A DNA stretch of 64,000 nucleotides from Paenibacillaceae bacterium (GTDB lineage: Bacteria > Bacillota > Bacilli > Paenibacillales > Paenibacillaceae), in contig REGQ01000001.1 of assembly GCA_004134985.1 (NCBI GenBank), forward strand, positions 372,001-436,000, written 5' to 3'. Shown here piece after piece: positions 44,123 to 55,100 of this stretch. The notes beneath the pieces are model-generated. The model did no database searches, was not told the DNA's origin, and worked only from the letters and a program-made list of their open reading frames with translations. The stretch's first letter is position 1; each line of letters begins with the position of its first letter. The position numbers and the translations under genes were made by a program.

Positions 44123-45301
44123 TTACAATTGTACATTCGGATCGACTTCAGCCTCATAGTCGACGCCTTCGAATCCGAAACCGAACAAGCGCAGGAAGTC
44201 CTGACGATAACCAGCAATATCTGATTGCTCCTCCAGGTTATCAGTCGAAATGCTGCTCCACAATTGGTCGATCTGTTGCTGCACATCTTCCTGCATTTCC
44301 AGATCATCAATCCGAATCCGGCCCTGCTCGTCCACTGGCGTGCCAGCGGCAGCATAAATGCGCTCATTCAGCAAACGGTACATTTGCTCAATCGTTCCTT
44401 CATGCGTTCCTTTGGCTTTCATAATTTTAAATAACAGGGCAATATAGAGCGGAACGACCGGAATGGCCGAGCTCGCTTGCGTAACAAGCGCCTTGTTGAC
44501 AGAGACGTACGCGCGGCCGCCTAATGCGCCCAGTTGATCATTCAGCTTATGTGCAGTCGCTTCCAGATCTTCCTTCGCTCTGCCGATTGTGCCGGAACGG
44601 TAAATTTGATGCGTAACTTCCGGACCTATGTAGGAGTATGCCACCGTTACTGCACCTTCAGCGATAACCTCCGCCTCGCGAAGCGCTTCGATCCACAATG
44701 CCCAATCTTCGCCGCCCATTACGGCAACCGTATTGCGAATGTCTTCTTCCGACGCAGGATCGATGGAAATATCGGTTACTTCGCCTGTTGTTGTATTGAC
44801 CGTTTTGTTCGTATAAGTGTCACCGATTGGCTTAAGCGTCGAAGTGAAGCTTCCCCCTGTTGTCGGATGTGTGCGCCGCGGTGAGGCAATGCTGTACACT
44901 ATTAGATCAACCTTGCCCAAATGCTCGCGGATCTGCTCGATTGTCTGTTGCTTGATCTCGTTGGAGAAGGCGTCGCCATTAATATTGATCGCGATTTTCC
45001 CTTCTTCATGAGCCGCCTTTGTAAATTCAGCGGTATTGTACCAGCCTGCGGTTCCTGTGCGGTCCTCAGAAGCCGGACGCTCGAAGAATACGCCGACGCT
45101 ATCCGCCCCGCTGCCAAAAGTTGCCGCAATACGCGACGACAGCCCGAATCCTGTTGATGCGCCAATAATCAGCGCTTTGCGGCCGCCCTCAACTTTCGGT
45201 TGTCCTTTTACATATTTGATTTGTTGCTGTACATTGTGTGCGCAACCAACCGGGTGAGCAGTCGTACAAATAAAGCCCCGGATACGAGGTTTAATAATCA
45301 T
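44123..45301 (-). CDS. fabV: Trans-2-enoyl-CoA/ACP reductase FabV
   Basis: A 392-residue NADH-dependent enoyl reductase. The family's long catalytic motif Tyr-x8-Lys is present (YRSGTIGRAK, near 235-244), as are the N-terminal MIIKPRIRGFICTTAHPVGC, the cofactor loop GASTGFGLSSRIAATFG (near 47-63) and the acidic FFERPA after it. FabV/TER catalyses the last step of fatty-acid elongation and is naturally insensitive to triclosan. It stands alone with its own terminator. Whether a FabI or FabL also exists in this genome cannot be seen. Confidence 0.95.
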   Translation of the reverse strand: MIIKPRIRGFICTTAHPVGCAHNVQQQIKYVKGQPKVEGGRKALIIGASTGFGLSSRIAATFGSGADSVGVFFERPASEDRTGTAGWYNTAEFTKAAHEEGKIAININGDAFSNEIKQQTIEQIREHLGKVDLIVYSIASPRRTHPTTGGSFTSTLKPIGDTYTNKTVNTTTGEVTDISIDPASEEDIRNTVAVMGGEDWALWIEALREAEVIAEGAVTVAYSYIGPEVTHQIYRSGTIGRAKEDLEATAHKLNDQLGALGGRAYVSVNKALVTQASSAIPVVPLYIALLFKIMKAKGTHEGTIEQMYRLLNERIYAAAGTPVDEQGRIRIDDLEMQEDVQQQIDQLWSSISTDNLEEQSDIAGYRQDFLRLFGFGFEGVDYEAEVDPNVQL

Positions 45302-45445
45302 TCGCCATAACCTCCATTAAATTTAAATCATACATTTGTCACTGGCCGAGAAAGCCTGTGCTTGCTAAACGACTTCTTCTACTTTACTATATCGTTTCCG
45401 TGGACGGAGTACAAGAAAAGAGCGTGAAATCCGCTTGTTTCCTCC

Positions 45446-45502
45446 ACAACAAAAAGCCAAACAATCAGCGCTGCTGGGAGGCAGTTGATGCTTGGCTTGT
45501 TG
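45446..45502 (-). terminator. Terminator after the OsmC-family gene
   Basis: AAGCCAA pairs with TTGGCTT, extended by CAACA/TGTTG, around a long internal loop. Minus strand ends in TTTTTGTTG. It lies 80 bases past the OsmC-family stop. Confidence 0.65.
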
Positions 45503-45580
45503 TCCCTTATTGATAAATGACTATTTTTTAAGCTTTACAGCTCGTTAGCGCACCAGACGGCCTGCCAATAAACAGGATGC

Positions 45581-46030
45581 CTATTCGTTCTCAATGACTA
45601 CGCGGTTCAATTGCAGGTTGACCGGGTTGGCCAGTGTATCGCCTACCGGACATTTGCTCTCCAGAAACGATACAAACTCCTCTACCTTTTCGCGCGGCGC
45701 ATCTGTCTTAATATAGAAGGTATAACGGATGTCAGAGTAGCCTGGACGCACTTCAGACCGGTTGAAAAAACCGTCAAGATCAAGGTCGCCTTCCACCTCA
45801 ACGCGGAAATCATTCAGTTCGACGCCAAATTTGGCCGCGTAGGCACGCGCTACAATGGACTGGCATGCACCCAATGAGGCGAGCACCACTTCCACCGGGT
45901 TCATGCCGGTGTCGGTTCCGCCAAGACTTTTCGGTTCGTCAATCGTCAGTTCGAAATTTCTGGAAGCGGCTTTAACCTGAAAACCGTCTTGCAGGTGAGC
46001 GGTTGCTTTAAATGTTTGAACAGATGCCAT
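45581..46030 (-). CDS. OsmC/Ohr-family peroxide reductase
   Basis: A 149-residue protein with the two catalytic Cys of the family in LGACQSIVAR (near 55) and LESKCPVGDTL (near 125). OsmC-like proteins reduce organic hydroperoxides in the cytoplasm. Length and layout are normal. Two TATAAT-like hexamers lie 40-70 bases upstream. No OhrR-type regulator is adjacent; the sequence resembles the YhfA/OsmC branch rather than Ohr. Confidence 0.9.
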   Translation of the reverse strand: MASVQTFKATAHLQDGFQVKAASRNFELTIDEPKSLGGTDTGMNPVEVVLASLGACQSIVARAYAAKFGVELNDFRVEVEGDLDLDGFFNRSEVRPGYSDIRYTFYIKTDAPREKVEEFVSFLESKCPVGDTLANPVNLQLNRVVIENE

Positions 46031-46161
46031 TATGCTCTCTCCTCTAATTTCCTAATATAATTGCTTTCCATAAAACCCACTATTATACTTGGGATTATAT
46101 AGGGAGAATGATTTGCTGTCAATGCTCCTTTTTTTACTGAGCAGCATCGGCTATAATATAT

Positions 46162-46176
46162 TGAGAATGATTATCA
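46162..46176 (+). promoter_or_regulatory. Fur box of the AraC-FecB gene
   Basis: TGAGAATGATTATCA is a 7-1-7 repeat with one mismatch to TGATAATNATTATCA. It lies five bases after a TATAAT (46152-46157), so Fur would block polymerase. Confidence 0.85.
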
Positions 46177-46199
46177 AAAAAAGTTTCGTGGGGGCGCTT

Positions 46200-47825
46200 A
46201 TGAACATTTTGAATAAAATAAATGTAGAGGCGTTTTCCAGCAGCACGTATTATTTGCCCTTCTATGCGTGCAGTCTGTCATACATGACTGAGCTCGGCAC
46301 ATCGGATTCGCAGTTCATTGATCCGTTTATTCTGATCGTTACCGGCGGTGAGCTGCTGCTGCGGATTGACGGAAGCGAGCGGCTCATCTCGTGCGGCTCA
46401 ATTCTTTGCGCTGAGCGAAGAGTACAGCTGCAAATACTGGATAGGCAGCTGCTGCGCGGTGTTTTTATCGCTTATCGCGGCTTCACCTTCAACAACGCTG
46501 CTCCCGAGCAGCTTCCCGGGAACGGGATTCCCCGTCCCTGCTCCCAGCGTACGATGACGCTGGCCCATCAGTTTGAGTCAGTATGGATGCAGCCGGAACA
46601 GCGGATTCAGGCACATCGTCTATTTCTGGAGCTATTGGAACAAATACAGTTGGATAAAGAAACGACCGAAGCGACAGCACACGACTGGCTGCACGGTGTG
46701 CTTGAACATATCCACCGGCATTATGGGGATGAGTTGACCCGAGAACAGCTGGCGCTGCTGGCAGGTGTCAGCCCGGAGCATTTTTCCCGCGTATTCCATA
46801 AACAAACCGGACGTACGTTCAGCACCTATATAAACTTGCTTCGCATCCGGGATGTACAGCGGCGGCTGCTCCTCGGCCAGTCAAGCAGCTTGCATGATCT
46901 GGCGTCCAAGGTAGGGTACAAGGATGGCTTCTACCTGAGCCGCAAGTTCAAACAGTTGGTTGGTACTGCACCGACGGTTTTTCTGCGCAAGCCGAAGCGG
47001 ATTGCCGCATCGAATTACAATCACACAGCAATGCTGTTAGCGCTGGAAGTGCAACCTGTCATGGGCGCTTACTCATCGTGGATGCGGATGCATTATTCCG
47101 GTCTGCCGCAGAATCAGCAGCGGGAGCTGTCATGGTCAACGGGGCATGGCATCTATGAGGAACTGAGCCAGCTGCAGCCCGATGTAATCATTGGCTACGA
47201 GCGGATGTCCAGTGACAAGAAACTCGCAAGTATTGCTCCGGTTATTGACGTTCCACTGATGAGGATGGACTGGCGGGAGCAATTGTGTGTGATTGCTGAT
47301 ATAGCTGACAAGCGCCGTGAAGCTGAGCGGATACTGGAACAGTATAATGAACGGGTGGTATTAGGCAATGCGCTGCTGGACAAGCGGCTAGGCAGACGGG
47401 GAAGTGTCATTATGTGGGAGATTCATGCCGATTGCGCGTATGCTTTTGGCAGCCGTTTCGGAAGAGCCGGACATATTATGTACGATGATCTAGGCTTTCA
47501 GCTGCCTCAACAGCTCATTCAAGAAGGAGTACAAACGGCAGGCTATATTCGGGTGCCGCTTGAGCGGATTCATCGCTATTCAGCCGATTACATGATTATT
47601 ACTTCGATGACATGTACGCCGCAGTTTGACTTGTTTGCAGGTGTCGGCATTTGTTCCAGCATCGAAGCCGGTCTCACTTCAACCGTCTGCCCCGCGCCTT
47701 CCGGACCAGAGACCGTTCAGCACATACGGACAATCGTCTTTAACCAATTCGATGTCTTCTACGGCTTTGACCCGCTTTCTACCCAGAAGCAGCTGGAGCT
47801 GCTGCTTGGCAGTCTCATATCATAA
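46200..47825 (+). CDS. AraC regulator fused to a FecB-like siderophore-binding domain (Btr-like)
   Basis: A 541-residue protein: N-terminal cupin-like part (about 1-150), AraC helix-turn-helix pair (near 175-270; LTREQLALLAGVSPEHFSRV and LHDLASKVGYKDGFYLSRKF), and a FecB-type binding domain (near 280-540; LSQLQPDVIIGYERM, GRAGHIMYDDLGFQLPQ). By analogy with B. subtilis Btr it should bind an iron-siderophore or free siderophore in the cytoplasm and switch on uptake genes. The start MNILNKINVEA follows GTGGGGGCG. It lies directly upstream of a siderophore-binding lipoprotein gene, both with Fur boxes. Confidence 0.9.
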   Translation: MNILNKINVEAFSSSTYYLPFYACSLSYMTELGTSDSQFIDPFILIVTGGELLLRIDGSERLISCGSILCAERRVQLQILDRQLLRGVFIAYRGFTFNNAAPEQLPGNGIPRPCSQRTMTLAHQFESVWMQPEQRIQAHRLFLELLEQIQLDKETTEATAHDWLHGVLEHIHRHYGDELTREQLALLAGVSPEHFSRVFHKQTGRTFSTYINLLRIRDVQRRLLLGQSSSLHDLASKVGYKDGFYLSRKFKQLVGTAPTVFLRKPKRIAASNYNHTAMLLALEVQPVMGAYSSWMRMHYSGLPQNQQRELSWSTGHGIYEELSQLQPDVIIGYERMSSDKKLASIAPVIDVPLMRMDWREQLCVIADIADKRREAERILEQYNERVVLGNALLDKRLGRRGSVIMWEIHADCAYAFGSRFGRAGHIMYDDLGFQLPQQLIQEGVQTAGYIRVPLERIHRYSADYMIITSMTCTPQFDLFAGVGICSSIEAGLTSTVCPAPSGPETVQHIRTIVFNQFDVFYGFDPLSTQKQLELLLGSLIS

Positions 47826-47892
47826 TAAAGCATGATCCCAAATCACAATATGACATGGCATTTTAAGACGAATGCCTTTAAAGTTATTATTC

Positions 47893-47911
47893 GATAATGA
47901 TTATCATTATT
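47893..47911 (+). promoter_or_regulatory. Fur box of the siderophore-binding lipoprotein gene
   Basis: GATAATGATTATCATTATT, 17 of 19 matches to the Fur box consensus. It begins three bases after a TATTAT (47885-47890) and ends 28 bases before the start codon. Confidence 0.92.
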
Positions 47912-47939
47912 AAAAAATGCAAAAAGGGGATTTATACAA

Positions 47940-48980
47940 ATGAAGCAACCTAAACGACATGGATGGGCTATCATCTTAATCGCTTTAATGCTGGCAATAA
48001 CAGCTTGCGGTTCAAATTCGCCAGCGCCTGCTGATTCGGGCAATACGGCTGCCAAACCAGCCGAAGGCAATGACAATACCAAATCGGGTACTGAAGCTGC
48101 TAATGAGGCTGCAAAGCCGGCAGCTGACAATTCGGCAGAGACGCCGGTGGAAGCTGGTACTAAAACCGTGTCCACGGTTCACGGGGACATAGAAATTCCG
48201 GTCAAGCCGCAACGAATCATAACCGATGGTTATTTGGGTTCCTTGATTGCGCTTGGCGTAACACCAGTAGGTACACCCAGCCTCCAATTGAAAAATCAGT
48301 ATTTTGCCGAAGCATTGAAAGGTGTCGCTGACATCGGAGACAGCAACAGCAGCTCAATGGAACGCATTATTGATCTGCAGCCGGATCTGATTATTACAGC
48401 CACTAAAGACGAAGCAAGGTATGATCTGCTGGCAAAAGCTGCACCGACCGTAGCCATTCCGTATGGCGAACTAACGAACGCGCATGAAGAATTGACTTAC
48501 TTCGGTCAGCTTCTGGGCCTTGAGAAAGAAGCTGCCGCTTGGCTGGCGGATTACGAACAGCAAATTGCCGATGCCAAAGCCAAAGTGGATCAAGCGATCC
48601 CTGCGGATGCCAGCTTTACTATTTTTGAAGAAGGGGGCAAAGCAGTTTGGGTGTACGGCGATAATTTCGGACGAGGCGGACAACCCATCTATCAAGCGTT
48701 AGGCCGCAAACCGCCGGCAGAAGTGGCTGAGGAAATTATGGACAAGCAGTGGAAGGAACTGTCCCTCGAATCCCTTGCAGAATACGCGGGCGATTACATC
48801 GTACTGACCTCCAATAACAAGACAGCCGAGGACTTCAAGAAAGATCCGGTCTGGAACACGCTCGATGCGATCAAAAACGACCGCTTTTACGTTTGGAAAG
48901 AAGAGCGCTCTTGGTACTATGACCCGATTGCTGTGCTGTCGCAAACGAATGAGCTGGCAGATTGGCTTGCTGGGAATTAG
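47940..48980 (+). CDS. Iron-siderophore ABC transporter substrate-binding lipoprotein
   Basis: A 346-residue lipoprotein. Lipobox AITACGS with Cys near 22; then a 45-residue low-complexity Ala/Asn/Asp linker; then a FecB/FhuD-type domain (VSTVHGDIEIPVKPQRII near 79, MERIIDLQPDLIITAT near 140, VYGDNFGRGGQPIYQALG near 238). It captures ferric siderophore for an ABC permease. No permease or ATPase gene is next to it, so the rest of the transporter lies elsewhere. It is preceded by a Fur box and the Btr-like regulator gene. Confidence 0.92.
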   Translation: MKQPKRHGWAIILIALMLAITACGSNSPAPADSGNTAAKPAEGNDNTKSGTEAANEAAKPAADNSAETPVEAGTKTVSTVHGDIEIPVKPQRIITDGYLGSLIALGVTPVGTPSLQLKNQYFAEALKGVADIGDSNSSSMERIIDLQPDLIITATKDEARYDLLAKAAPTVAIPYGELTNAHEELTYFGQLLGLEKEAAAWLADYEQQIADAKAKVDQAIPADASFTIFEEGGKAVWVYGDNFGRGGQPIYQALGRKPPAEVAEEIMDKQWKELSLESLAEYAGDYIVLTSNNKTAEDFKKDPVWNTLDAIKNDRFYVWKEERSWYYDPIAVLSQTNELADWLAGN

Positions 48981-48997
48981 AGGGTTCGCTGCAACAC

Positions 48998-49047
48998 GAA
49001 CAGGGCGATTGCCCCGTCACTAATGGTGACGGAGGATCGCCCTGTTC
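48998..49047. terminator. Bidirectional terminator between convergent genes
   Basis: GAACAGGGCGAT pairs with ATCGCCCTGTTC, with an inner GTCAC/GTGAC stem. It lies between the lipoprotein stop and the stop of the large SLH protein. T tracts are weak. Confidence 0.65.
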
Positions 49048-49104
49048 CGCTGTCTTCACGTTACATGAACTATGAACAGTCTAACGTTCTAATAAACGAG
49101 CCCA

Positions 49105-52100
49105 TCATTGCTGTTTGGACAGATACTCCATTAACCGCAGCGCAACGATCACTGCTTCTGCACGGGTCGCCTCACTTGCTGCTGCAAAATGATTGTTTCC
49201 TCTGCCTTGCATAAGCCCATTCTCGCGTATGGCTTCGACAGCCCCTTTAGCCCATCCTGCAATCTCATGATCATCCGAGAAGCTCGTGCGAGCTTGCGGG
49301 CTCGCTTGCATAGCTCCCGCTCTGGCCAGCATGACCGCCATCTCGGCACGCGTAATGGCAGCGTTCGGACGGAAGGTTCCGTCCGGATAGCCATTTACGA
49401 TACCTGCTTCAACAACTTGCGCGATCGCCGCTGCTGCCCATGGACCAATTTTGCCCTCATCCTTAAAGGCGGCAGATTGCCCTGTTCCTTGCATACCAAG
49501 CGCCCTTGATAATATAATCGCGAACTGTGCGCGTGTAACCGCCTCGTTTGGACGGAAAGTGCCGTCCGGGAAGCCGCTAATGATGCCCTTATCTACTGCA
49601 GCTAGAATCCCTGCTTTGGCCCAATTTTTATCAATGTCTGTAAAGCTTGGCTGTGCAACATCAACCGGGTTCGCTGGATCGGTTGGTTCCGTTGGCGCCC
49701 CTTCCCCTGAATTCGGGTCTTCGTCTGTATCTTTGCCTGTATCGTCCGCTGGATCATTTGGGTTAACGTGTACATAGCCGCCGCCACCCGGTGAGCTTGA
49801 CACAGCAGCAGTGACCAAGCGCATGTTGCTGGACTTCGAGCTATTGCCTGCAGCGTCGTATGCAACAACAACATACGCATACTGCTTATTCGGCGTTAGA
49901 CCTGTATCCACATATTTTGTTTCTGTCGTAGATGCAATTTCTACGCCGTCACGATAAACCTTGTAGCCTGCAACGCCTACATTATCTTCAGAAGGCAGCC
50001 ATCTCAGCTCAATGCTTGTATTGGATACCGCATTGGCGTAGTTTACTACAGGGGCGGTAGGCGCCTCCGTATCGACAATGGCCGGGGACCACCAGTTGCC
50101 TGAGACCACAATCATGCTGAGCATGCGGATATTGTTGCCAAAGTAGATTTCCTCCTCGGTATCTATCGCAGCACTGTAATCCCATAGATCATTCAACCAT
50201 TGCTGATTGCTGCTATCGATCATCGCGCTAACCATGAAGGGGGCGATAAACGTAATATCCTCATACTCTTCCTCTACGGCAGCTTGCAAGCCTGCCGATC
50301 CATCCAGCTTGTAGCCTGAGAAAATATTTTCCGGCTTGTTATTCGCCTTCTTGCGAATCCATTCATTTAATGTTGTCAATTGCTTTTTAGCCCGCTGATC
50401 CCCGGTGACCAGATAGTCTGTTGCAATTCTCCACGGTGTCCGGGCGGAATTGTAATAATAATCTCCGTCAAATTTCGATTCCAGGAAATGAGGCTCTGCC
50501 GGCACGAACTTCTGCCCATCCTTCACAACAAAATCCGGCAAAAGTCCAGCATTCGGACTGTAGTTCTCAAACATATCGTTAATGACACGATAGGTTCCCT
50601 CAACCGTCAGATCCCAACGTGAATCACCCGTTACGATCGCATAATCCTTCATATGCTGCAGCATAAAGTCAGATGGACGAGTAGCTCCTACATATTTTCC
50701 AGAGGATGCCCAATCCGCCAGTCGCAATGTCCAGTCCTTTTTATAAACCTCGCTTTCCATTATTGCAGCGATTACCTTCTTGGCTTCCGCTAAGTAGTTA
50801 ATATCGCCACCACTGCCCCACTGCTGATCGGCCAGCAATAACGCGTAAGCGATATCCATATCTCCGTCTGTTGCTGCATCCGCTCCGCTGACATTTACAA
50901 TAGCTTGACCATTATCGCCTTGCCGCCATGCCATCAATTGAGGGTTGATTTCACTTGGATGCGCTCTAAAGTAATGATACAAAGCATCGAAATCAGCCTG
51001 CGTATCGGCATCCTGCTTCGCCATTAAGGCAATGATCATCATTCCGTAGCCGTGTGCCTCTGATACCGTTAGCGGTTTGAATTCAAATAAGACATTCCCT
51101 GATGCGTCCTTCTCTTCTTCTATTGCTTCCGGATCATCATCGGTATACCAAATGTATTTCTGCGTTGCATCGTATGGATTTGCCTTCAAATATTTCGCCC
51201 GCCATTCCTGGAATAAGCGCTGCACAACAGTATCCATGTCAGCCTGCGTAACATGATTTGGCTTGATTGTGCCAGCGGCGTATTGAGGATGCTGAGGGAA
51301 CGACTTGTTAGGTCCAGAGCCGGATGCAGCCTCTTTCGTCTTTACATCTGCCCGATTGCTGGCAATTGAGGCGAGGTCCGCTCCATTAAGCGCTTTTACA
51401 TAGTAGGAATATGTCTTGCCAGCTTGCAAGCCACGATCCGTATATGTCGTTTCCTTGCTTGGTACTAGAGCTATCTTTACATTATCCCGATAAATCTCGT
51501 AGCCTGCCACTTGTATATTTCCTGCAGACGGCTGCCACGCCAGCTCAATTTGGAAGGAAGAAATACCTTTCCCTGTTAAATTCGTCGGTGCAGAAGGCGG
51601 CTCATTCAGATTCGGGTCATCCATCGTCGTCAGTGTAATCGCATCGGAGTTCATTCTTGTGCCAACGGCCTTCACGATAAAATCATATTTCTTGGCCGGG
51701 TCCAATTGCCGCGCAGTAAAGCTATACGAGGTCTGGCCCTGCTTCACAGGGATGTATACACTCCAATGTGTTCCTGCCTTATCATTTTCCTCATAAATTC
51801 TAAAACCTCGAATTGGCTCTTTGCTGTCGGCTGGCAAATCCCAGGTCAGCACCGCCTCATTCTCTCCCAACGCCAGTTGTGCTTTTTCAACTGGATCAGG
51901 CTTGGCATCCGTGCGCTTAATCCCGTATTTATCGTATTCGATCAGCCCATTGCCGACCGTTCCCGGCTCACCCTCATCCTCTACAGCCGCGGTGAACGAC
52001 TTAAAAGAAAGGATTTGATCCGTAATCGCTACATCAGTAAACATTTTTTTGAAAGGCTGCTCATTCACATCAGCGAAGAAATGATCATACGGAATCGGAT

Positions 52101-55100
52101 TGCCGAACTCATCCTTTTTGATCACCGGATTCCAATTTTCGTCAAACTCATGCAAAAACTCTTGCTTCGTATAAAACTTATTACCGAGTGCATTAGGCAT
52201 CAGGTATATCGTTCCTTTAGGATTTACCGCATTGCCCTCGTTGTCGAATTCAAGAGAAGCTTTGGGCACCACCTCGTTGCCGTACATTTGGAAGGATCTC
52301 ATATACATATGGTCATGTGCTTCAAACACCATATCAATCCCCAGCTCATCGAAAACAGGGGTCAAATGCTGCCGATAGAATTGAACACGCCCATCCTCAT
52401 ACAAGGCGGAATTATTGCCTGATGCATACGGACTTTTGTGAAAGGCTACAAACTTCCATTTCTTATCGGACCTTGCCACTGTATTGCGCATCCAATTCAC
52501 CTGAGCACGAAACTCCGGATCTTCCCAATCGATGTCCTTGCCGTTCCCAGCAAGCCCGCCCTCATATTGCGAATTGAATACCATATACAAAGCATCCCCA
52601 TACTCGAATGAGTAGACAGAGCCTTCATGAGTGCTGGCAACGATCTGTTGCGGTACATTAAAATGGTTGTAGAAGTTATTATTATCCGTTGTAACATCCC
52701 CGTCGTAATCGTTGACCTCATGACCGCCGAGCACAGGGATATAAGGGACGCGCAGGAAGGAGTCTTCTGCAACCGTGAACATCCACTGCCAATGCGTCTC
52801 CAGGTCGCCATTATCCACCAGATCGCCCGCTACGATAAGAAACTTCGGATCTCCAATATAATCAACCGCTTTCCTGAATGTATCACCCCACGGCTCAAAA
52901 CCCGATAAGCTTGAAGATTGCGAGTCAGCTCCTACAATAAAACGGTAGTCCTGATGGTTGGCGGTATCTGTCGTGAAAGAGCCAATCTTGCTCCATGCGC
53001 CTTCCTCGCCATTGCCGAGACGGAATTTATAATGGGTTCCCGGCTCGAGCTGATCCGCAATTGCTTTATGGCTTACGAACGGCGTACGCTTCTGTGCTGC
53101 CCGATCCCCCGCTACCATAAAGGTTTCGATTCGCTCTTCTGTTCCTTTAAAGACGAGCACATCTTCCTTCGGAAAAACCCCTGCTTTTACATTCACCGCT
53201 TCTGTAACTTCAACGACCGTATCTGTCATCGTGTCTGTGTACCAAGCAAACGCCATGCTTGTCTTCGGATCACCATTAATGGTCATATTGAGCAGCTTGG
53301 GCTTAAATGGCGAACCTTCTGTGCTGAAGCTCCACGAATAATCGCTTAATAGCATTACGTCATCCTCACCTAGAATGAGCTCCTTAGGCAGCGACACCGT
53401 ATAGCTTTGCTCGTAAGCAAGGATCGGATGAGCGATGTGCAGCGTTTTGCCTGACACCGTCGCCTTCACATCCGTCAGCGCAGTCTGATTTCCGTCTACA
53501 ATGGATACTGCATAATCCGGATTCAACTTAATAGCTTTGTTAAAGGAGATCGAAATCGGGGTCTCAACCGATTGCTGCCCCTCGCCATCGATAGGCAGCT
53601 CGGCAACGACAATGGTCGGATCTTGAATGACTGCACCGTCAACGCGTGAGCCCGTAATCCGAACATCCTTCAAATAGCTGGATCCATAGCTTCCAATTCC
53701 ATTGGGATTCGCTATCGCATTCACAGCTGTATTCGTACGAACAACCCAACGTATATAGAGCACATCCTCATTATCTGCTTGGGCAGGAAGAGAGGCATTC
53801 ACAAGCTTGCATGTATTGCCTGGGCAGTTATCTCCATTAATAAGCACAAGCTCCCCATCTTGAATGTCCGTCCAGTTGTTCCGGTCTGTACTCATTTGCA
53901 CCTGAAAATCTCTTGGTCCCGAGTTGGAGGAGCGCTGCTCGGATGAAACCTTGATTTGTTCAAATCCTTTCGTTGAAACGGTAGCGAGCCAATATTTATT
54001 GCCGGCCCCATTGTTCCAATTATTATAGTAGATCCCTCTGTTTGCATCGAAAGATTCATACTTCACCCCGCCCATACCGCGGATCATAGATGATTGTTTG
54101 TACGTCCCATCCGTTGCCCATAAGGTTCCATTATCCCCATTGCCCGTAAACGCCCACAGGGCAATCGTTTCTCTCGGTCCTCCATTGGAAGACTTCAATG
54201 TTGTGACTGTCACTTCCGTGCTTGGGGTCGATTCATTGCCTGAGCTGTCTACTGCGCTCACTGTGTATGTAAATGACGTATCACTGGCAAGACCTTGATC
54301 TTGAAACGGAGGAGCATCAGCCATCGTCAGCTTTTGCCCATCTCGATAAATCTGATAGCCTGCGACCTCTACATTATCCGTCGAAGCTGTCCAATCCAAT
54401 TGAATGGAGCTGTCTGACAGCGCTTGACCCATCACATCCGTTGGCGTTGTTGGCTGCTCTTCATCCTTCGGAAGCTCCTGCCCGGGAATCCGGTCTCCCT
54501 TAATGACAATGTCCTTTATTGCACTGGAGCCGTATTGGCCGATCGCGGCATTGGAAGAATTCGTTGCCTCATTCGAAGCGACGAGCCAACGGAGATATAG
54601 CATTTGCTGGTTGTTGGCAGCTTGGGGTAATGGCAGATCAGATAGTCTGCAAGCAGCGTCTGCACAAGCAAACGTATTCACAGCCATCGTTAATGCACCA
54701 TCAGGCACATCCTGCCATACGGATTGATTCGTACTTATTTGAAGTTGAAAGTCCTTGGGGCCCGATCCTGAAGAATTCTGTACAGAAGAAACTGTGATGT
54801 TCTCGAAGGCTTCTGTAGAAAGAGCAGCCAACCAATATTTCTGTTCTGCATCCTGATGCCAGCCCTGGTATTTCAAGAAGCCTCCGTTTGCCGAAGCTTC
54901 CTCAAAGACAGGCCCTCCCATCGCTTGAAAGCTGGCAAACAGCTTGTTTTCCCCGACTGCAGCCGCAACTTTGCCATTGCCAGAGGCAGCATTGAACAGC
55001 CATTGTGCAATGATCTGCTTGTCTCCAGCTGCATGAGCAGCAGGCATTGGGGCAATCATCCCCGCGAAGCTTGCAATGAACATGATCCCTGCGAGCAGAA

